Part shown: piece by piece, positions 8,217 to 16,200 of the stretch
Layout of the letters: each line of letters opens with the position of its first letter
How positions within the stretch are numbered: position 1 is the first letter of the stretch
From: Geothermovivens sp964644845
GTDB lineage: Bacteria > Zhuqueibacterota > Zhuqueibacteria > Oleimicrobiales > Geothermoviventaceae
Assembly: GCA_964644845.1 (NCBI GenBank)
Contig: CAZXXS010000022.1
Span: 1 to 30,712 of the forward strand
Reading direction: 5' to 3'
DNA length: 30,712 nt
Notes under the pieces: generated by a model
What the model was told of the DNA's origin: nothing
Database searches by the model: none
Seen by the model: only the letters and a program-made list of their open reading frames with translations
Translations under genes and position numbers: made by a program

Positions 8217-8245
8217 GGGCGAGAGCAAAAGAGCTCGCCCTTTTT
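8217..8245 (+). terminator. Intrinsic terminator of the MetE pair
   Basis: GGGCGAG (8217-8223) pairs with CTCGCCC (8234-8240), followed by TTTTT. A run of A residues on the 5' side would also allow it to work in the other direction. Confidence 0.85.
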
Positions 8246-8390
8246 CGCCACTTGAGGTTTTTCTTCGTGTTCCGTTGGGCAGCAGCCGAGACAGGTCGAC
8301 TCTGCAGGTAGATTCGAGACAGAGCTTTGCCGCAAGAGAACGTCGAAGAGTGTGCTTGACTGATCAGTACAACCGCCGCCAAAGTGCAGC

Positions 8391-8419
8391 TTGACATTGG
8401 TTAAGATTTTCAGTACATT
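8391..8419 (+). promoter_or_regulatory. Sigma70-type promoter for rplU-rpmA
   Basis: TTGACA (8391-8396) is a perfect -35 box. A 17-base spacer leads to TACATT (8414-8419) as -10, four of six matches. Transcription would start near 8426, giving a leader of about 47 bases. A palindrome, ACTGATCAGT, lies 22 bases upstream of the -35 box. Confidence 0.7.
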
Positions 8420-8472
8420 TGCCCCGGTTTAGGTGTGCAAAAACAGGGTATTGTCTCGGAGGTAGACAGCTC

Positions 8473-8784
8473 ATGTACGCAATTGTCGATATCGCTGGAA
8501 CACAACAGAAGGTTGAGCAGGGCGAAAAGGTTAAAGTGCCGCGACTGCCGGTTGAGGAAGGTTCCACAACGGAGTTTGACCGAGTGCTGCTGGTTCGCAC
8601 GGACGACGGTGTGAAGGTGGGTACGCCGGTAGTGGAAGGCGCAAAAGTAAAAGCAACCGTGGTGGAACACGGACGCGACAAGAAGATCGTGGTTTTCAAG
8701 AAAAAACGTCGCAAGGGTTACAAAGTGAAGCGCGGTCACCGGCAGCCGCACACCATCCTCAGAATTGACGAGATCATCGCTTAG
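8473..8784 (+). CDS. rplU: 50S ribosomal protein L21
   Basis: A 103-residue large-subunit ribosomal protein that binds 23S rRNA; the length is exactly typical of L21. It begins 'MYAIVDIAGTQQKVEQG', the standard L21 start, and ends with the conserved 'KKRRKGYKVKRGHRQPHT' basic segment. The start is the ATG at 8473, which has GGAGGT at 8458-8463. The reading frame stays open upstream to a TTG at 8419, but that codon overlaps the -10 box and L21 does not carry such an extension. rpmA follows after 21 bases in the usual rplU-rpmA order. Confidence 0.97.
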   Translation: MYAIVDIAGTQQKVEQGEKVKVPRLPVEEGSTTEFDRVLLVRTDDGVKVGTPVVEGAKVKATVVEHGRDKKIVVFKKKRRKGYKVKRGHRQPHTILRIDEIIA

Positions 8785-8805
8785 CTTTTCGGGAGGTCGG
8801 TAAGA

Positions 8806-9057
8806 ATGGCACACAAGAAGGGCGTTGGAAGCTCGAGGAACGGGCGCGACAGCAATCCCAAGATGCTCGGCGTCAAACGGTACGATGGGCAGTTCGTTCG
8901 CGCAGGCAGCATCATTGTGCGGCAGCGCGGAACCCACATTCACCCGGGTTTGAACGTGGGCAAAGGAGGGGATGACACGCTGTTCGCGCTTGTCGACGGC
9001 TACGTGAAATTCGAACGCAAGGGGCGCAACAGAAAAGTTGTTAGCGTCCTGACCTGA
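8806..9057 (+). CDS. rpmA: 50S ribosomal protein L27
   Basis: An 83-residue ribosomal protein whose N-terminal arm reaches the peptidyl transferase centre. The sequence begins 'MAHKKGVGSSRNGRDSNPK' and contains 'VRAGSIIVRQRGTHIHPG', both hallmarks of L27. It has no Firmicutes-type cleavable N-terminal extension: the mature 'AHKKG' follows the initiator Met directly. GGGAGGT at 8791-8797 precedes the ATG. A strong terminator begins 12 bases after the stop, so rplU-rpmA is a two-gene transcript. The GTPase gene obgE, which often follows, is absent here. Confidence 0.97.
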   Translation: MAHKKGVGSSRNGRDSNPKMLGVKRYDGQFVRAGSIIVRQRGTHIHPGLNVGKGGDDTLFALVDGYVKFERKGRNRKVVSVLT

Positions 9058-9398
9058 AGCAGGAAATGAGGCTGAGGAACTGTTTCCCAGCCTTTTTTCT
9101 TGCCCGCACCAACAGAGAGCGTTGCGCTCCCGGTGACCCAAAAAGGGGAGTTGAGTGTCGGCCTCAAGGGGGTGCTGAAAAAGGCGTGAGTGGTTCTTGG
9201 TCCGCTCGTGGCTTTCGGCAAATCGATTTGAGGAACAGAGCCGAGCCCGGCGGGGGGCGATGATCAACGACATCGGGGATCCGCATGTGGAAGCTTTTGA
9301 CACAAGACCCCGGAGAAAGGGGCTGTGGCACGCTACCGAGGTGACGGCTACGACTCCATTCTGAATAGCCTTAGAATCCAATTATGGAGGATGGGAAG
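9058..9398. other. Intergenic region between rpmA and mdh, 341 bases
   Basis: It holds the rpmA terminator at 9069-9098. A TTGACA occurs at 9297-9302 but no good -10 box stands 16-18 bases downstream. TAGAAT at 9372-9377 could be a -10 box with a poor -35. No gene is evident. Confidence 0.5.
9069..9098 (+). terminator. Intrinsic terminator of rplU-rpmA
   Basis: AGGCTG (9069-9074) pairs with CAGCCT (9088-9093). An inner GGAA/TTCC stem with a four-base loop makes one long hairpin with a single bulge. A run of T residues follows to 9098. Confidence 0.9.
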
Positions 9399-10334
9399 AT
9401 GGCTCGCAAGAAGATTGCGTTGATCGGCGGTGGCCAGATTGGCGGGATTGCCGCGCTGCTCATTGCTCAGAAGGAACTTGGCGACGTGGTGATTCTCGAC
9501 ATCCCCGAGAAAGAGGGGTTTGTCAAAGGTAAGGCGCTCGACATTCAGGAATCCACGCCCATCGGTGGCTACGACTGCAATCTGAGTGGCACTTCGAACT
9601 GGGACGACATCGCTGGCGCCGACGTTACGATCATCACGGCCGGTGTGCCGCGTAAGCCGGGCATGAGCCGCGAGGATCTGCTGGACATCAACCTGAAGAT
9701 CATCAGCAACGTCGCTGAGAACATCAAGCGTGTAGCGCCGAATGCGTTCAACATCATCACCACGAACCCGCTGGACTCGATGGTTTACGCTTTCAAGAAG
9801 GTGACGGGATTTCCGAAGCAGAAAGTCGTAGGCATGGCCGGCGTGCTCGACACCGGTCGGTTCCGGACTTTCGTGGCAATGGAACTCGGTGTTTCCGTGG
9901 AAGACGTGGCGGCTACTGTTTTGGGCGGTCACGGTCCGACGATGGTGCCTCTGCCCAGACTGTGTACAGTGGGTGGTGTGCCTCTCACGGAGTTGTTGCC
10001 GAAGGAAAAGATCGACGCCATCGTACAGCGCACGCGTGACGCCGGGACGGAAATCGTCAAGCTGCTTGGCAACGGCAGCGCGTACTTCTCGCCCGCGGCG
10101 GCTGTGGTAGCGATGGCTGAATCCTACCTGAAGGACAAGAAGCGCGTGCTTCCGTGCGCAGCTTACCTGGAAGGCGAGTACGGCATCAACGGTTACTACC
10201 TGGGTGTGCCGGTCATCATCGGTGCCGGTGGTGTGGAGAAGGTGCTGGAAATCAAGTTGACCGACGAAGAACGCGACATGTTGATGAACTCGCTGGAGGC
10301 AGTGAAGAAGGCCGTAGCCGCGACCAAGCTGTAG
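9399..10334 (+). CDS. mdh: Malate dehydrogenase
   Basis: A 311-residue NAD-dependent malate dehydrogenase of the LDH-like family, interconverting malate and oxaloacetate. The nucleotide-binding loop is 'IGGGQIGG'. The substrate-specificity loop 'GVPRKPGMSREDLL' carries the arginine pair that selects dicarboxylates, separating it from lactate dehydrogenase. 'NPLDSMVYAF' and the active-site histidine in 'LGGHGPTMVPL' are also present. I chose ATG 9399 because GGAGG at 9386-9390 is eight bases upstream; the in-frame ATG at 9384 overlaps that site. A strong terminator lies downstream, so mdh is transcribed separately from the fumarase and succinate dehydrogenase genes that follow. Confidence 0.96.
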   Translation: MARKKIALIGGGQIGGIAALLIAQKELGDVVILDIPEKEGFVKGKALDIQESTPIGGYDCNLSGTSNWDDIAGADVTIITAGVPRKPGMSREDLLDINLKIISNVAENIKRVAPNAFNIITTNPLDSMVYAFKKVTGFPKQKVVGMAGVLDTGRFRTFVAMELGVSVEDVAATVLGGHGPTMVPLPRLCTVGGVPLTELLPKEKIDAIVQRTRDAGTEIVKLLGNGSAYFSPAAAVVAMAESYLKDKKRVLPCAAYLEGEYGINGYYLGVPVIIGAGGVEKVLEIKLTDEERDMLMNSLEAVKKAVAATKL

Positions 10335-10398
10335 AGTTTCAAGCGCTGGCGAACGTGTTGCGCTGGAAAGTGACTCCGGCGGTTGCGTTGAGGATGTG

Positions 10399-10444
10399 AG
10401 AATTCGCCTGCTGCGGCTTACTGGCAACAGGCGAATTCTTTTCG
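10399..10444 (+). terminator. Very strong intrinsic terminator after mdh
   Basis: AGAATTCGCCTG (10399-10410) pairs perfectly over 12 bp with CAGGCGAATTCT (10428-10439). A TTTTCGTTTTG tail follows. Confidence 0.92.
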
Positions 10445-10531
10445 TTTTGTCTTGTCGGGAAACCTTGTCCCGACGCAAATTCCCACCTTCAATCCCTTCT
10501 CTGGGGTGCGATTCAAACTGCGAGGTTCGTC

Positions 10532-11374
10532 ATGAGGGAGGTCTCGGTTAGCAGGATCACAGAGGAGGTTGCACGCCTCAGCATCGAGGCGAACTACCAG
10601 CTCGGTGAGGATGTTGTGCAGGCGCTACGAAAAGCTCTGGACAAGGAAGAGTCTCCAGTCGGCCGGTCCATCCTTGAAAGAATCATCGAAAACGCTGAGA
10701 TCGCAGCGCAGGGAGAGTACCCGTACTGCCAGGACACGGGGTTTGCTGTTGTGTACGTGGAGATTGGGCAGGACGTAAGACTGGTTGGCGGCGATCTTTA
10801 CGAAGCGATCAACGAAGGCGTGCGGAAAGGCTACACGGAGGGTTACCTGCGCAAATCGATTGTGCGCGATCCGCTTCGCCGTGTGAACACGGGCGACAAC
10901 ACTCCGGCTGTGATCTGGACGGACATCGTGCCGGGCGACAAAGTGAGCATCACTGTGGCGGCCAAGGGTGGAGGCAGCGAGAACATGAGTGAAGTGCGCA
11001 TGCTGAAACCCGCCGATGGTGCTGAGGGCGTGAAGAACTTCGTGGTGGAACGGGTTGAGCGTTCCGGTGGCAATCCCTGTCCGCCAATCGTCGTCGGTGT
11101 GGGCATCGGTGGAACGTTTGAGAAATGCGCGTGGCTGGCCAAGAAGGCCGCTCTCCGCAAGATCGGCGAACGCAATCCCGACCCGTTCTACGCTGAGATG
11201 GAGGAGGAATTGCTGGAGCGAATCAACAAGCTCGGCATCGGTCCGCAAGGATTGGGTGGGCGCGTCACAGCGCTGGATGTCCACATTGAGGCGTACCCGT
11301 GTCACATTGCTTCGTTGCCCGTGGCTGTGAATATTCAGTGCCACGCGGATCGGCACAAGACCGTTGTCATCTGA
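10532..11374 (+). CDS. Class I fumarate hydratase, alpha subunit
   Basis: A 280-residue alpha subunit of two-subunit, iron-sulfur class I fumarase (TtdA/FumA N-terminal domain family). It hydrates fumarate to L-malate with a 4Fe-4S cluster. Cysteines in 'YCQDTG', 'NPCPP' and 'EKCAW' are in the positions expected for cluster ligation. The 'GIGGTFEKCAWLAKKAAL' segment is highly typical. The ATG follows GAGG at 10522-10525. The beta subunit starts 30 bases downstream. An L-tartrate dehydratase cannot be wholly excluded, but the neighbouring mdh and sdh genes favour fumarase. A free-standing subunit pair is common in anaerobes and thermophiles. Confidence 0.93.
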   Translation: MREVSVSRITEEVARLSIEANYQLGEDVVQALRKALDKEESPVGRSILERIIENAEIAAQGEYPYCQDTGFAVVYVEIGQDVRLVGGDLYEAINEGVRKGYTEGYLRKSIVRDPLRRVNTGDNTPAVIWTDIVPGDKVSITVAAKGGGSENMSEVRMLKPADGAEGVKNFVVERVERSGGNPCPPIVVGVGIGGTFEKCAWLAKKAALRKIGERNPDPFYAEMEEELLERINKLGIGPQGLGGRVTALDVHIEAYPCHIASLPVAVNIQCHADRHKTVVI

Positions 11375-11404
11375 GCTTGGGCTACAGGGTTAAGGAGGCA
11401 CAAA

Positions 11405-11962
11405 ATGGCAGGGCCTATCCGAATAGAGACACCGCTGACGGATGAGGTGGTGGAAAAGCTGCGGGTCGGCGACGAGGTGCTGATCAACGGGGTTGTGTAC
11501 ACCGCCCGTGATGCAGCCCACAAGCGCCTTGTGGAGCTGCTGGAGAAAGGAGAGCCGCTTCCTTTCGACATCAAGGGGCAAATCATTTACTACGTTGGGC
11601 CAACCCCACCGCGGCCGGGCAAGCCGATTGGCGCAGCCGGACCGACAACCAGCTACCGGATGAACCCGTACGCGCCAAAACTGATTGCGGCTGGCCAGAA
11701 GGGCGCCATTGGCAAAGGCGAAATGGGGCCCGAAGTGGTGGAAGCATTGAAAAAGTACAAGGCCGTCTACTTTGCGGCTATTGGCGGTGCCGGCGCGCTG
11801 ATCGCGCGTTCGGTGGTCTCGGCCGAGATTGTGGCGTACGAAGATCTGGGTGCCGAGGCCATCCGGAGGCTGGTGGTGAAGGATCTGCCGGTAATTGTCG
11901 CTCAAGACTGCCACGGCGGCAACATTTACATCGAGGGCCGCAGACAGTACCAGGCGGCTTAA
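11405..11962 (+). CDS. Class I fumarate hydratase, beta subunit
   Basis: A 185-residue beta subunit that completes the active site of the class I fumarase (FumA C-terminal/TtdB family). Characteristic stretches are 'VGDEVLINGVVYTARDAAHKRL', shown here in part, then 'IIYYVGPTP' and 'GPTTSYRMNPY' for substrate carboxylate binding. 'GKGEM' and 'AAIGGAGALIA' follow. Its ATG has AAGGAGG just upstream, and it sits 30 bases after the alpha subunit, so the two are one operon. A 157-base gap without a clear terminator separates it from the succinate dehydrogenase genes, so read-through into sdhACDB is plausible. Confidence 0.94.
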   Translation: MAGPIRIETPLTDEVVEKLRVGDEVLINGVVYTARDAAHKRLVELLEKGEPLPFDIKGQIIYYVGPTPPRPGKPIGAAGPTTSYRMNPYAPKLIAAGQKGAIGKGEMGPEVVEALKKYKAVYFAAIGGAGALIARSVVSAEIVAYEDLGAEAIRRLVVKDLPVIVAQDCHGGNIYIEGRRQYQAA

Positions 11963-12119
11963 GAACTACGGAGGATTCAGGGCACCTGCGCGTGGCCGTC
12001 TGCACTCGCCTGGTGGGCAGTGAACGGTCCCGACATCCTTGAGGGAGTGCTTTTTCGCGCGGAGTGCCTGCACGATTTTCTTTCCGGAACTGTTTTGGTT
12101 ACACAGCTCGGAGGCTGAG

Positions 12120-13838
12120 ATGACAGAAGTCATCAAGCACGATTTACTGATTCTTGGTTCGGGCATCGCTGGCCTTCGCGCCGCCGTCGAGGCCTCCAGG
12201 GTCAGCGGTGGCAAGGTAGACATCGGTTTGATTTCCAAGGTGCAAATCATGCGCTCCCACTCGGTGTGCGCCGAGGGCGGTACGGCTGCTGTGCTGCGCC
12301 CTGAAGAAGGCGACAGCTTTGACCTGCATGCCTGGGACACCGTGAAAGGCAGCGACTTCCTGGCCGATCAGGATGTGGTGCACCGCTTCGTGCGCATCAT
12401 GCCCGAGGAAATCATCCAGCTGGATCACTGGGGTATCCCCTGGTCCCGACGACCGGATGGCCGCATTGCCCAGCGGCCCTTTGGCGGGCACAGCTACCCG
12501 CGTGCCACGTTTGCTGAAGACAAGACGGGTTTCTTCGAGATGCAGACGCTGTACGACACGCTGCTGAAGTACAACAACTGGACCCGCTACGACGAGTGGT
12601 TTGTGACGTCGTTGATCGTGGAAGATGGCGAATTCCGAGGTCTCACCGCCATCGAGATGGCCACGGGGCGGTTTGTGGTCATGATCGGTAAGGCGCTGAT
12701 TCTTGCAAGTGGCGGCGCTGGTACGCTGTACGGTTTCACCACCTACTCCCAGACAGTCACAGGCGACGGTCAGGCGCTCGCTTATCGGGCCGGACTTCCC
12801 CTGGAGGACACGGAGTTTCTCCAGTTTCACCCAACGGGTCTCATCCCCAGCGGCATCCTGATGACGGAAGCCTGCCGCGGTGAGGGTGGGCATCTCCTGA
12901 ACAACAAAGGTGAGCGCTTCATGGCGAACTACGCTCCGGAGAGGATGGAGCTTGCCCCCCGTGACGTGGTGTCGCGTGCCATGATGACCGAGATCGAGGA
13001 GGGACGTGGCTTCAAAGGACCGGGTGGTCTGGACTACCTGCATCTGGATCTGCGCCACCTGGGACGCGAGAAGATTCTGGAGCGTCTGCCTCTGATCCGC
13101 GAAGTCACGATGAAATTCCTCGGTCTCGATCCGATTGAAAAGCCGATCCCAGTGCGGCCGGTAGCGCACTACTCCATGGGCGGCGTGGAGACGGACATCG
13201 ACGGGCGCACGCGTGTGTCGAACATCTGGGCTGCGGGCGAGGTGGCGGCGGTGAGTCTCCACGGAGCCAACCGTCTTGGAACGAACTCCACGGCCGAGTG
13301 CCTGGCCTGGGGTGGCATCACAGGGAGAGAGGCGGCGAACTACTGCATGGAACGTCCGGATGTGCCAACGCCGTCCGAAGCCGAAGTCAAGAAAGAATAC
13401 GACCGGATCTACAACGATCTCCTCAAACGCGACGGGAAGGAAAATCCCTACCACCTGCGGCAGGAACTTCGCGAGACGATGATTCACGCTGCTGGAGTGT
13501 TCCGCACGGGCGAGGGGTTGAAGAAAGGGCTCGAAAAGATTCGGGAGATCCGAGATCGTTTCAAGAATATCACAATCCAGGACAAGGGTAGGGCGTACAA
13601 TTCGAATTTAATCAACACGCTGGAAACGGAAAACCTGATTGACGTCGCTGAGGTGCTGGTGACAGGAGCCCTGGCACGGGAGGAGAGCCGCGGTGGCCAC
13701 GCCCGGCGCGATTTCCCAAAGCGCGACGACGAAAAGTGGCTCAAGCATACCCTTGCATTCCGGACAGACGACGGACCGCGACTCGAGTACAAAGAGGTGG
13801 TCATCAACACCTGGAAGCCCATTGAGCGCAAGTACTGA
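12120..13838 (+). CDS. sdhA: Succinate dehydrogenase/fumarate reductase flavoprotein subunit
   Basis: A 572-residue FAD-binding catalytic subunit. An N-terminal dinucleotide fold ('ILGSGIAGLRAA') leads to His47 in 'MRSHSVCAEGG', the usual site of covalent FAD attachment. Active-site motifs follow: 'QFHPTGLIPSG', 'TEACRGEGGHLLN', 'APRDVVSRAM', 'RPVAHYSMGGVETD' and 'HGANRLGTNSTAE'. It oxidises succinate or reduces fumarate at the membrane; direction cannot be settled from sequence. I chose ATG 12120 behind GGAGG; the frame is open upstream to 12039, but those 27 residues look non-homologous. The gene opens an A-C-D-B cluster, an order less common than C-D-A-B. Confidence 0.96.
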   Translation: MTEVIKHDLLILGSGIAGLRAAVEASRVSGGKVDIGLISKVQIMRSHSVCAEGGTAAVLRPEEGDSFDLHAWDTVKGSDFLADQDVVHRFVRIMPEEIIQLDHWGIPWSRRPDGRIAQRPFGGHSYPRATFAEDKTGFFEMQTLYDTLLKYNNWTRYDEWFVTSLIVEDGEFRGLTAIEMATGRFVVMIGKALILASGGAGTLYGFTTYSQTVTGDGQALAYRAGLPLEDTEFLQFHPTGLIPSGILMTEACRGEGGHLLNNKGERFMANYAPERMELAPRDVVSRAMMTEIEEGRGFKGPGGLDYLHLDLRHLGREKILERLPLIREVTMKFLGLDPIEKPIPVRPVAHYSMGGVETDIDGRTRVSNIWAAGEVAAVSLHGANRLGTNSTAECLAWGGITGREAANYCMERPDVPTPSEAEVKKEYDRIYNDLLKRDGKENPYHLRQELRETMIHAAGVFRTGEGLKKGLEKIREIRDRFKNITIQDKGRAYNSNLINTLETENLIDVAEVLVTGALAREESRGGHARRDFPKRDDEKWLKHTLAFRTDDGPRLEYKEVVINTWKPIERKY

Positions 13839-13877
13839 TTTCGTGAACCCTGCTGAACGATAGCGGAGGAGTTGACG

Positions 13878-14324
13878 ATGGCAGGTGGAAATGAGAAACG
13901 GCCGCGTGGCCGGCTTGGCATTGGCGGCTGGGTGTACGGCGGCCGATTCGGTGTTGAGCGCTACGCGTACATCCTGCACCGCGTCACGGGGCTGGGCATT
14001 TTGCTCTACTTCGTCGTGCACATTTTTGTCACAGCGCAACGCGCGCACGGACAAAATGCCTGGGAAGGCATCATGTCGACGCTGGGGAAACCGCTGTTCG
14101 AGTTCGGTGAATACCTTGTTTTTGTGGCATTTGCCTACCATGCCTTGAACGGCATTCGGCTCATTCTGGCCGAGCTCGGGCTCATCCTTGGTAAGCCCGG
14201 TCGGCCGGTGTACCCTTACCGAACGTCCATCATGCGGCAGCGGCCTGTGTTTGTTGTGCTGATGGTGCTTTCCGCCATTTTGATTGTGGCCGGAACGTAC
14301 GACTTTTTCATCGTTGGACGTTAA
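13878..14324 (+). CDS. sdhC: Succinate dehydrogenase cytochrome b subunit (SdhC-like)
   Basis: A 148-residue membrane anchor with three predicted helices at about residues 34-54, 78-101 and 122-144. The motif 'LHRVTGLG' matches the SdhC signature S-x2-H-R-x-(S/T)-G near the quinone/haem site. A second histidine in 'AYHALNGIRL' is a typical haem b ligand. The N-terminus is a basic cytoplasmic stretch. ATG 13878 has GGAGGA seven bases upstream, better than the TTG at 13872. It lies 39 bases after sdhA and 18 bases before sdhD. Confidence 0.9.
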   Translation: MAGGNEKRPRGRLGIGGWVYGGRFGVERYAYILHRVTGLGILLYFVVHIFVTAQRAHGQNAWEGIMSTLGKPLFEFGEYLVFVAFAYHALNGIRLILAELGLILGKPGRPVYPYRTSIMRQRPVFVVLMVLSAILIVAGTYDFFIVGR

Positions 14325-14342
14325 CGCGAGGAGGACGAAGCC

Positions 14343-14705
14343 ATGCGTGAAACGACGCTGTGGACGCTTCATCTGCTGGCCGGGATCGTCATCCTCGTGT
14401 TTCTCAGTGTCCACATGGGCATCATGCACCTGGAGTCGATCCTGCTGGCGCTCGGTGTTGGCTACGAGCACGTGCTCACCTGGGCCTCAGTAGCCGCGCG
14501 CAACAAGCAGCTGTACTTTCTCATCTCGTACCCGGTTCTCCTGGGTGCGGCGCTGTACCACGGATTCTACGGCTTGCGCAACATACTTCTGGAGTTGAAC
14601 CCCGGCGCCGGTCTCGAGAAGCTGATCAACTGGGTTCTCGTGGTCACCGGTGTGCTGCTTTTCGTCTACGGTACCTGGGCCGCCATCGCGGCTTATGCTC
14701 TTTAG
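14343..14705 (+). CDS. sdhD: Succinate dehydrogenase membrane anchor (SdhD-like)
   Basis: A 120-residue second membrane anchor with three hydrophobic helices at about 7-28, 57-80 and 96-118. Several histidines lie in or near the helices ('LHLLAG', 'VHMGIMH', 'LYHGFYGLRN') and may bind haem b or the quinone. The 'H-G-x-x-G-L-R' pattern mirrors the partner subunit. GAGGAGG precedes the ATG. sdhB starts 13 bases after the stop. Whether the complex holds one or two haems cannot be decided here, though having two three-helix anchors fits the type A or type B arrangement. Confidence 0.85.
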   Translation: MRETTLWTLHLLAGIVILVFLSVHMGIMHLESILLALGVGYEHVLTWASVAARNKQLYFLISYPVLLGAALYHGFYGLRNILLELNPGAGLEKLINWVLVVTGVLLFVYGTWAAIAAYAL

Positions 14706-14718
14706 GAGGAGGGAAGAA

Positions 14719-15585
14719 ATGGCCGAAGCAAAACAGGCGAGTTCGAGCGCTTTCAGCGATCAGGTCGTCAAGGAGATTGTCTTCAAGGTCCATCGCTTCT
14801 CTCCGGACGATGGGCGAGCCCCGCGAATGCAAGAATTCCGTATCCCGGTTCGTGAGGGCATGACGGTTCTGGATGGACTGCACTACATTCGCGACAACCT
14901 CGATTCCACGCTGTCTTACCGCTTCAGTTGTCGCATGGGCGTGTGTGGATCTTGCGGCATGTTCATCAACGGACTGCCGCGGCTGGCGTGTCAAACCCAG
15001 ATCCTTGAGCTTGACTCGGACGTGGTCGAGGTGAAACCCATGCCGAACTACGAGGTGACCAAGGATCTGGTGGCCGACACGAAGCCGCTTTTCGAGAAGC
15101 ACCGTTCCGTGAAGCCGTACATCCTTGGGCGGGAAGAGGAGATTGATCAGCCTACAAACGAGTTCCAGCAGAGTCCGGAGGAACTGGAGAGTTTTGTCCA
15201 GTTTGCGTACTGCATCAAGTGTGGTTTGTGCCTGGCAGCGTGTCCGACCTGCGCTACGGACCCGAACTACCTGGGACCACAAGCCCTGGCGCAGGCTTAC
15301 CGCTACTCGGTGGACACGAGGGATGCCGGTTTCCAGCTGCGCCTGGAAGACATTGCTGGGCCCGAGGGACCGTGGCGTTGCCATTTCGCCGGAGCGTGTT
15401 CGGAGGCTTGCCCCAAAGGTGTGGATCCTGCCTTTGCAATCCAGTTGCTGAAAGGAACGATCGTGTTCCAGCAGCTTGGCTTGAAAAAGATTCACGAGCC
15501 AGCTCCTGTGGCGCCGAAGGAAACTGGCGCGACACGCCGTCCGGAGATCCCCGAGCCGCCACCGCCGACGGTGAAGCAGGGGTAG
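14719..15585 (+). CDS. sdhB: Succinate dehydrogenase/fumarate reductase iron-sulfur subunit
   Basis: A 288-residue electron-transfer subunit. The 2Fe-2S ligands are Cys71, Cys76, Cys79 and Cys91. The 4Fe-4S ligands are Cys165, Cys168, Cys171 and Cys231. The 3Fe-4S ligands are Cys175, Cys221 and Cys227. All match SdhB of E. coli in order and spacing. The last 40 residues are a Pro/Glu-rich tail ending 'PPPPTVKQG', longer than the typical C-terminus and possibly disordered. ATG 14719 has AGGAGGAGGG directly upstream; the frame is open further upstream but is not expected to be coding. It is the last gene of the block; a strong terminator follows 26 bases on. Confidence 0.96.
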   Translation: MAEAKQASSSAFSDQVVKEIVFKVHRFSPDDGRAPRMQEFRIPVREGMTVLDGLHYIRDNLDSTLSYRFSCRMGVCGSCGMFINGLPRLACQTQILELDSDVVEVKPMPNYEVTKDLVADTKPLFEKHRSVKPYILGREEEIDQPTNEFQQSPEELESFVQFAYCIKCGLCLAACPTCATDPNYLGPQALAQAYRYSVDTRDAGFQLRLEDIAGPEGPWRCHFAGACSEACPKGVDPAFAIQLLKGTIVFQQLGLKKIHEPAPVAPKETGATRRPEIPEPPPPTVKQG

Positions 15586-15611
15586 AACTACGGTCGAAGA
15601 TGCGACCCTCG

Positions 15612-15645
15612 GCGCTGCCGCGGATTCCCCCGGCAGCGCTTTTTT
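15612..15645 (+). terminator. Intrinsic terminator of the sdh block
   Basis: GCGCTGCCG (15612-15620) pairs perfectly with CGGCAGCGC (15631-15639), followed by six T residues. Confidence 0.95.
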
Positions 15646-16133
15646 GTGGAACAACGCTTCGGGACGTTCTACAGACGCGTGGCAGTTCACGAAATTTCAA
15701 CCCTACCGATTACCAGTTGCCGGGTCAGGTTTTTGCGCGGGATTTCGAGAAAAAGACACGTTGGAAGGCTAAGGTGGTAGGTCGAATCTGGAGAACCCAG
15801 AACAGCATGAGCATCGCTGGTAAGGACGTAGCCACTCGCAGAGAAGGGCTCGCGCACGAGGGTACACGGCGCAGCACGGCGTGACGCCCTCCAGCATGAC
15901 CCCACTTCACGTAAGCAATCGATGAGGTCGGAAACGTTGATTTACGTGTCCCTTCAAGATCTGCGTGAAACGAACTCCGGGGCTCCCACCAATGCGAACA
16001 GACCAGGGAATTCCACCTGAACCCCACGCTGGACCTGGCGGAAAAGGGCGGGCGCTGTTTTCCCGGAACAGGAGCATTTTGACAGGGGCGTGGATTCTGT
16101 GTGGGCGTGGGGCAGGGGAGCCTGGTGGGCTCG

Positions 16134-16160
16134 AAAAAAAAAGCCGCTCCGGAGAGCGGC
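16134..16160 (-). terminator. Intrinsic terminator of the minus-strand reductase gene
   Basis: On the plus strand GCCGCTC (16143-16149) and GAGCGGC (16154-16160) flank CGGA. Nine A residues (16134-16142) become a T-run for minus-strand transcription. It sits 40 bases beyond the stop codon. Confidence 0.95.
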
Positions 16161-16200
16161 GCTTGTGGCAGCGGTCGTGTTGACCGCGTGATCGCGGGAT

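Larger units (their letters stand above)
8130..8472. other. Intergenic region between the MetE pair and rplU, 343 bases
   Basis: It contains a 7-bp stem-loop (8146-8163), an intrinsic terminator (8217-8245), a perfect 10-bp palindrome ACTGATCAGT (8359-8368) and a sigma70-type promoter (8391-8419). No gene is visible. Confidence 0.7.
15586..16200. other. Convergent intergenic region, 615 bases
   Basis: It lies between the 3' ends of sdhB (plus strand) and the enoate reductase-type gene (minus strand). The sdhB terminator is at 15612-15645 and the minus-strand terminator at 16134-16160. The 490 bases between show no credible gene, RNA or repeat; the short open frames have low-complexity, unlikely protein sequences. 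Confidence 0.6.

Noticed and set aside
12039..12119. Upstream extension of sdhA to an in-frame start at 12039
   Set aside because: The 27 extra residues do not look like an SdhA N-terminus, and GGAGG directly precedes the ATG at 12120.
12144..13487. A 447-codon open frame on the minus strand
   Set aside because: It is antisense to sdhA, whose protein is unmistakable, and its own translation shows no family features.
15687..15905. Small minus-strand frames in the convergent gap after sdhB
   Set aside because: No binding site, no homology features, and the region lies between two convergent terminators.
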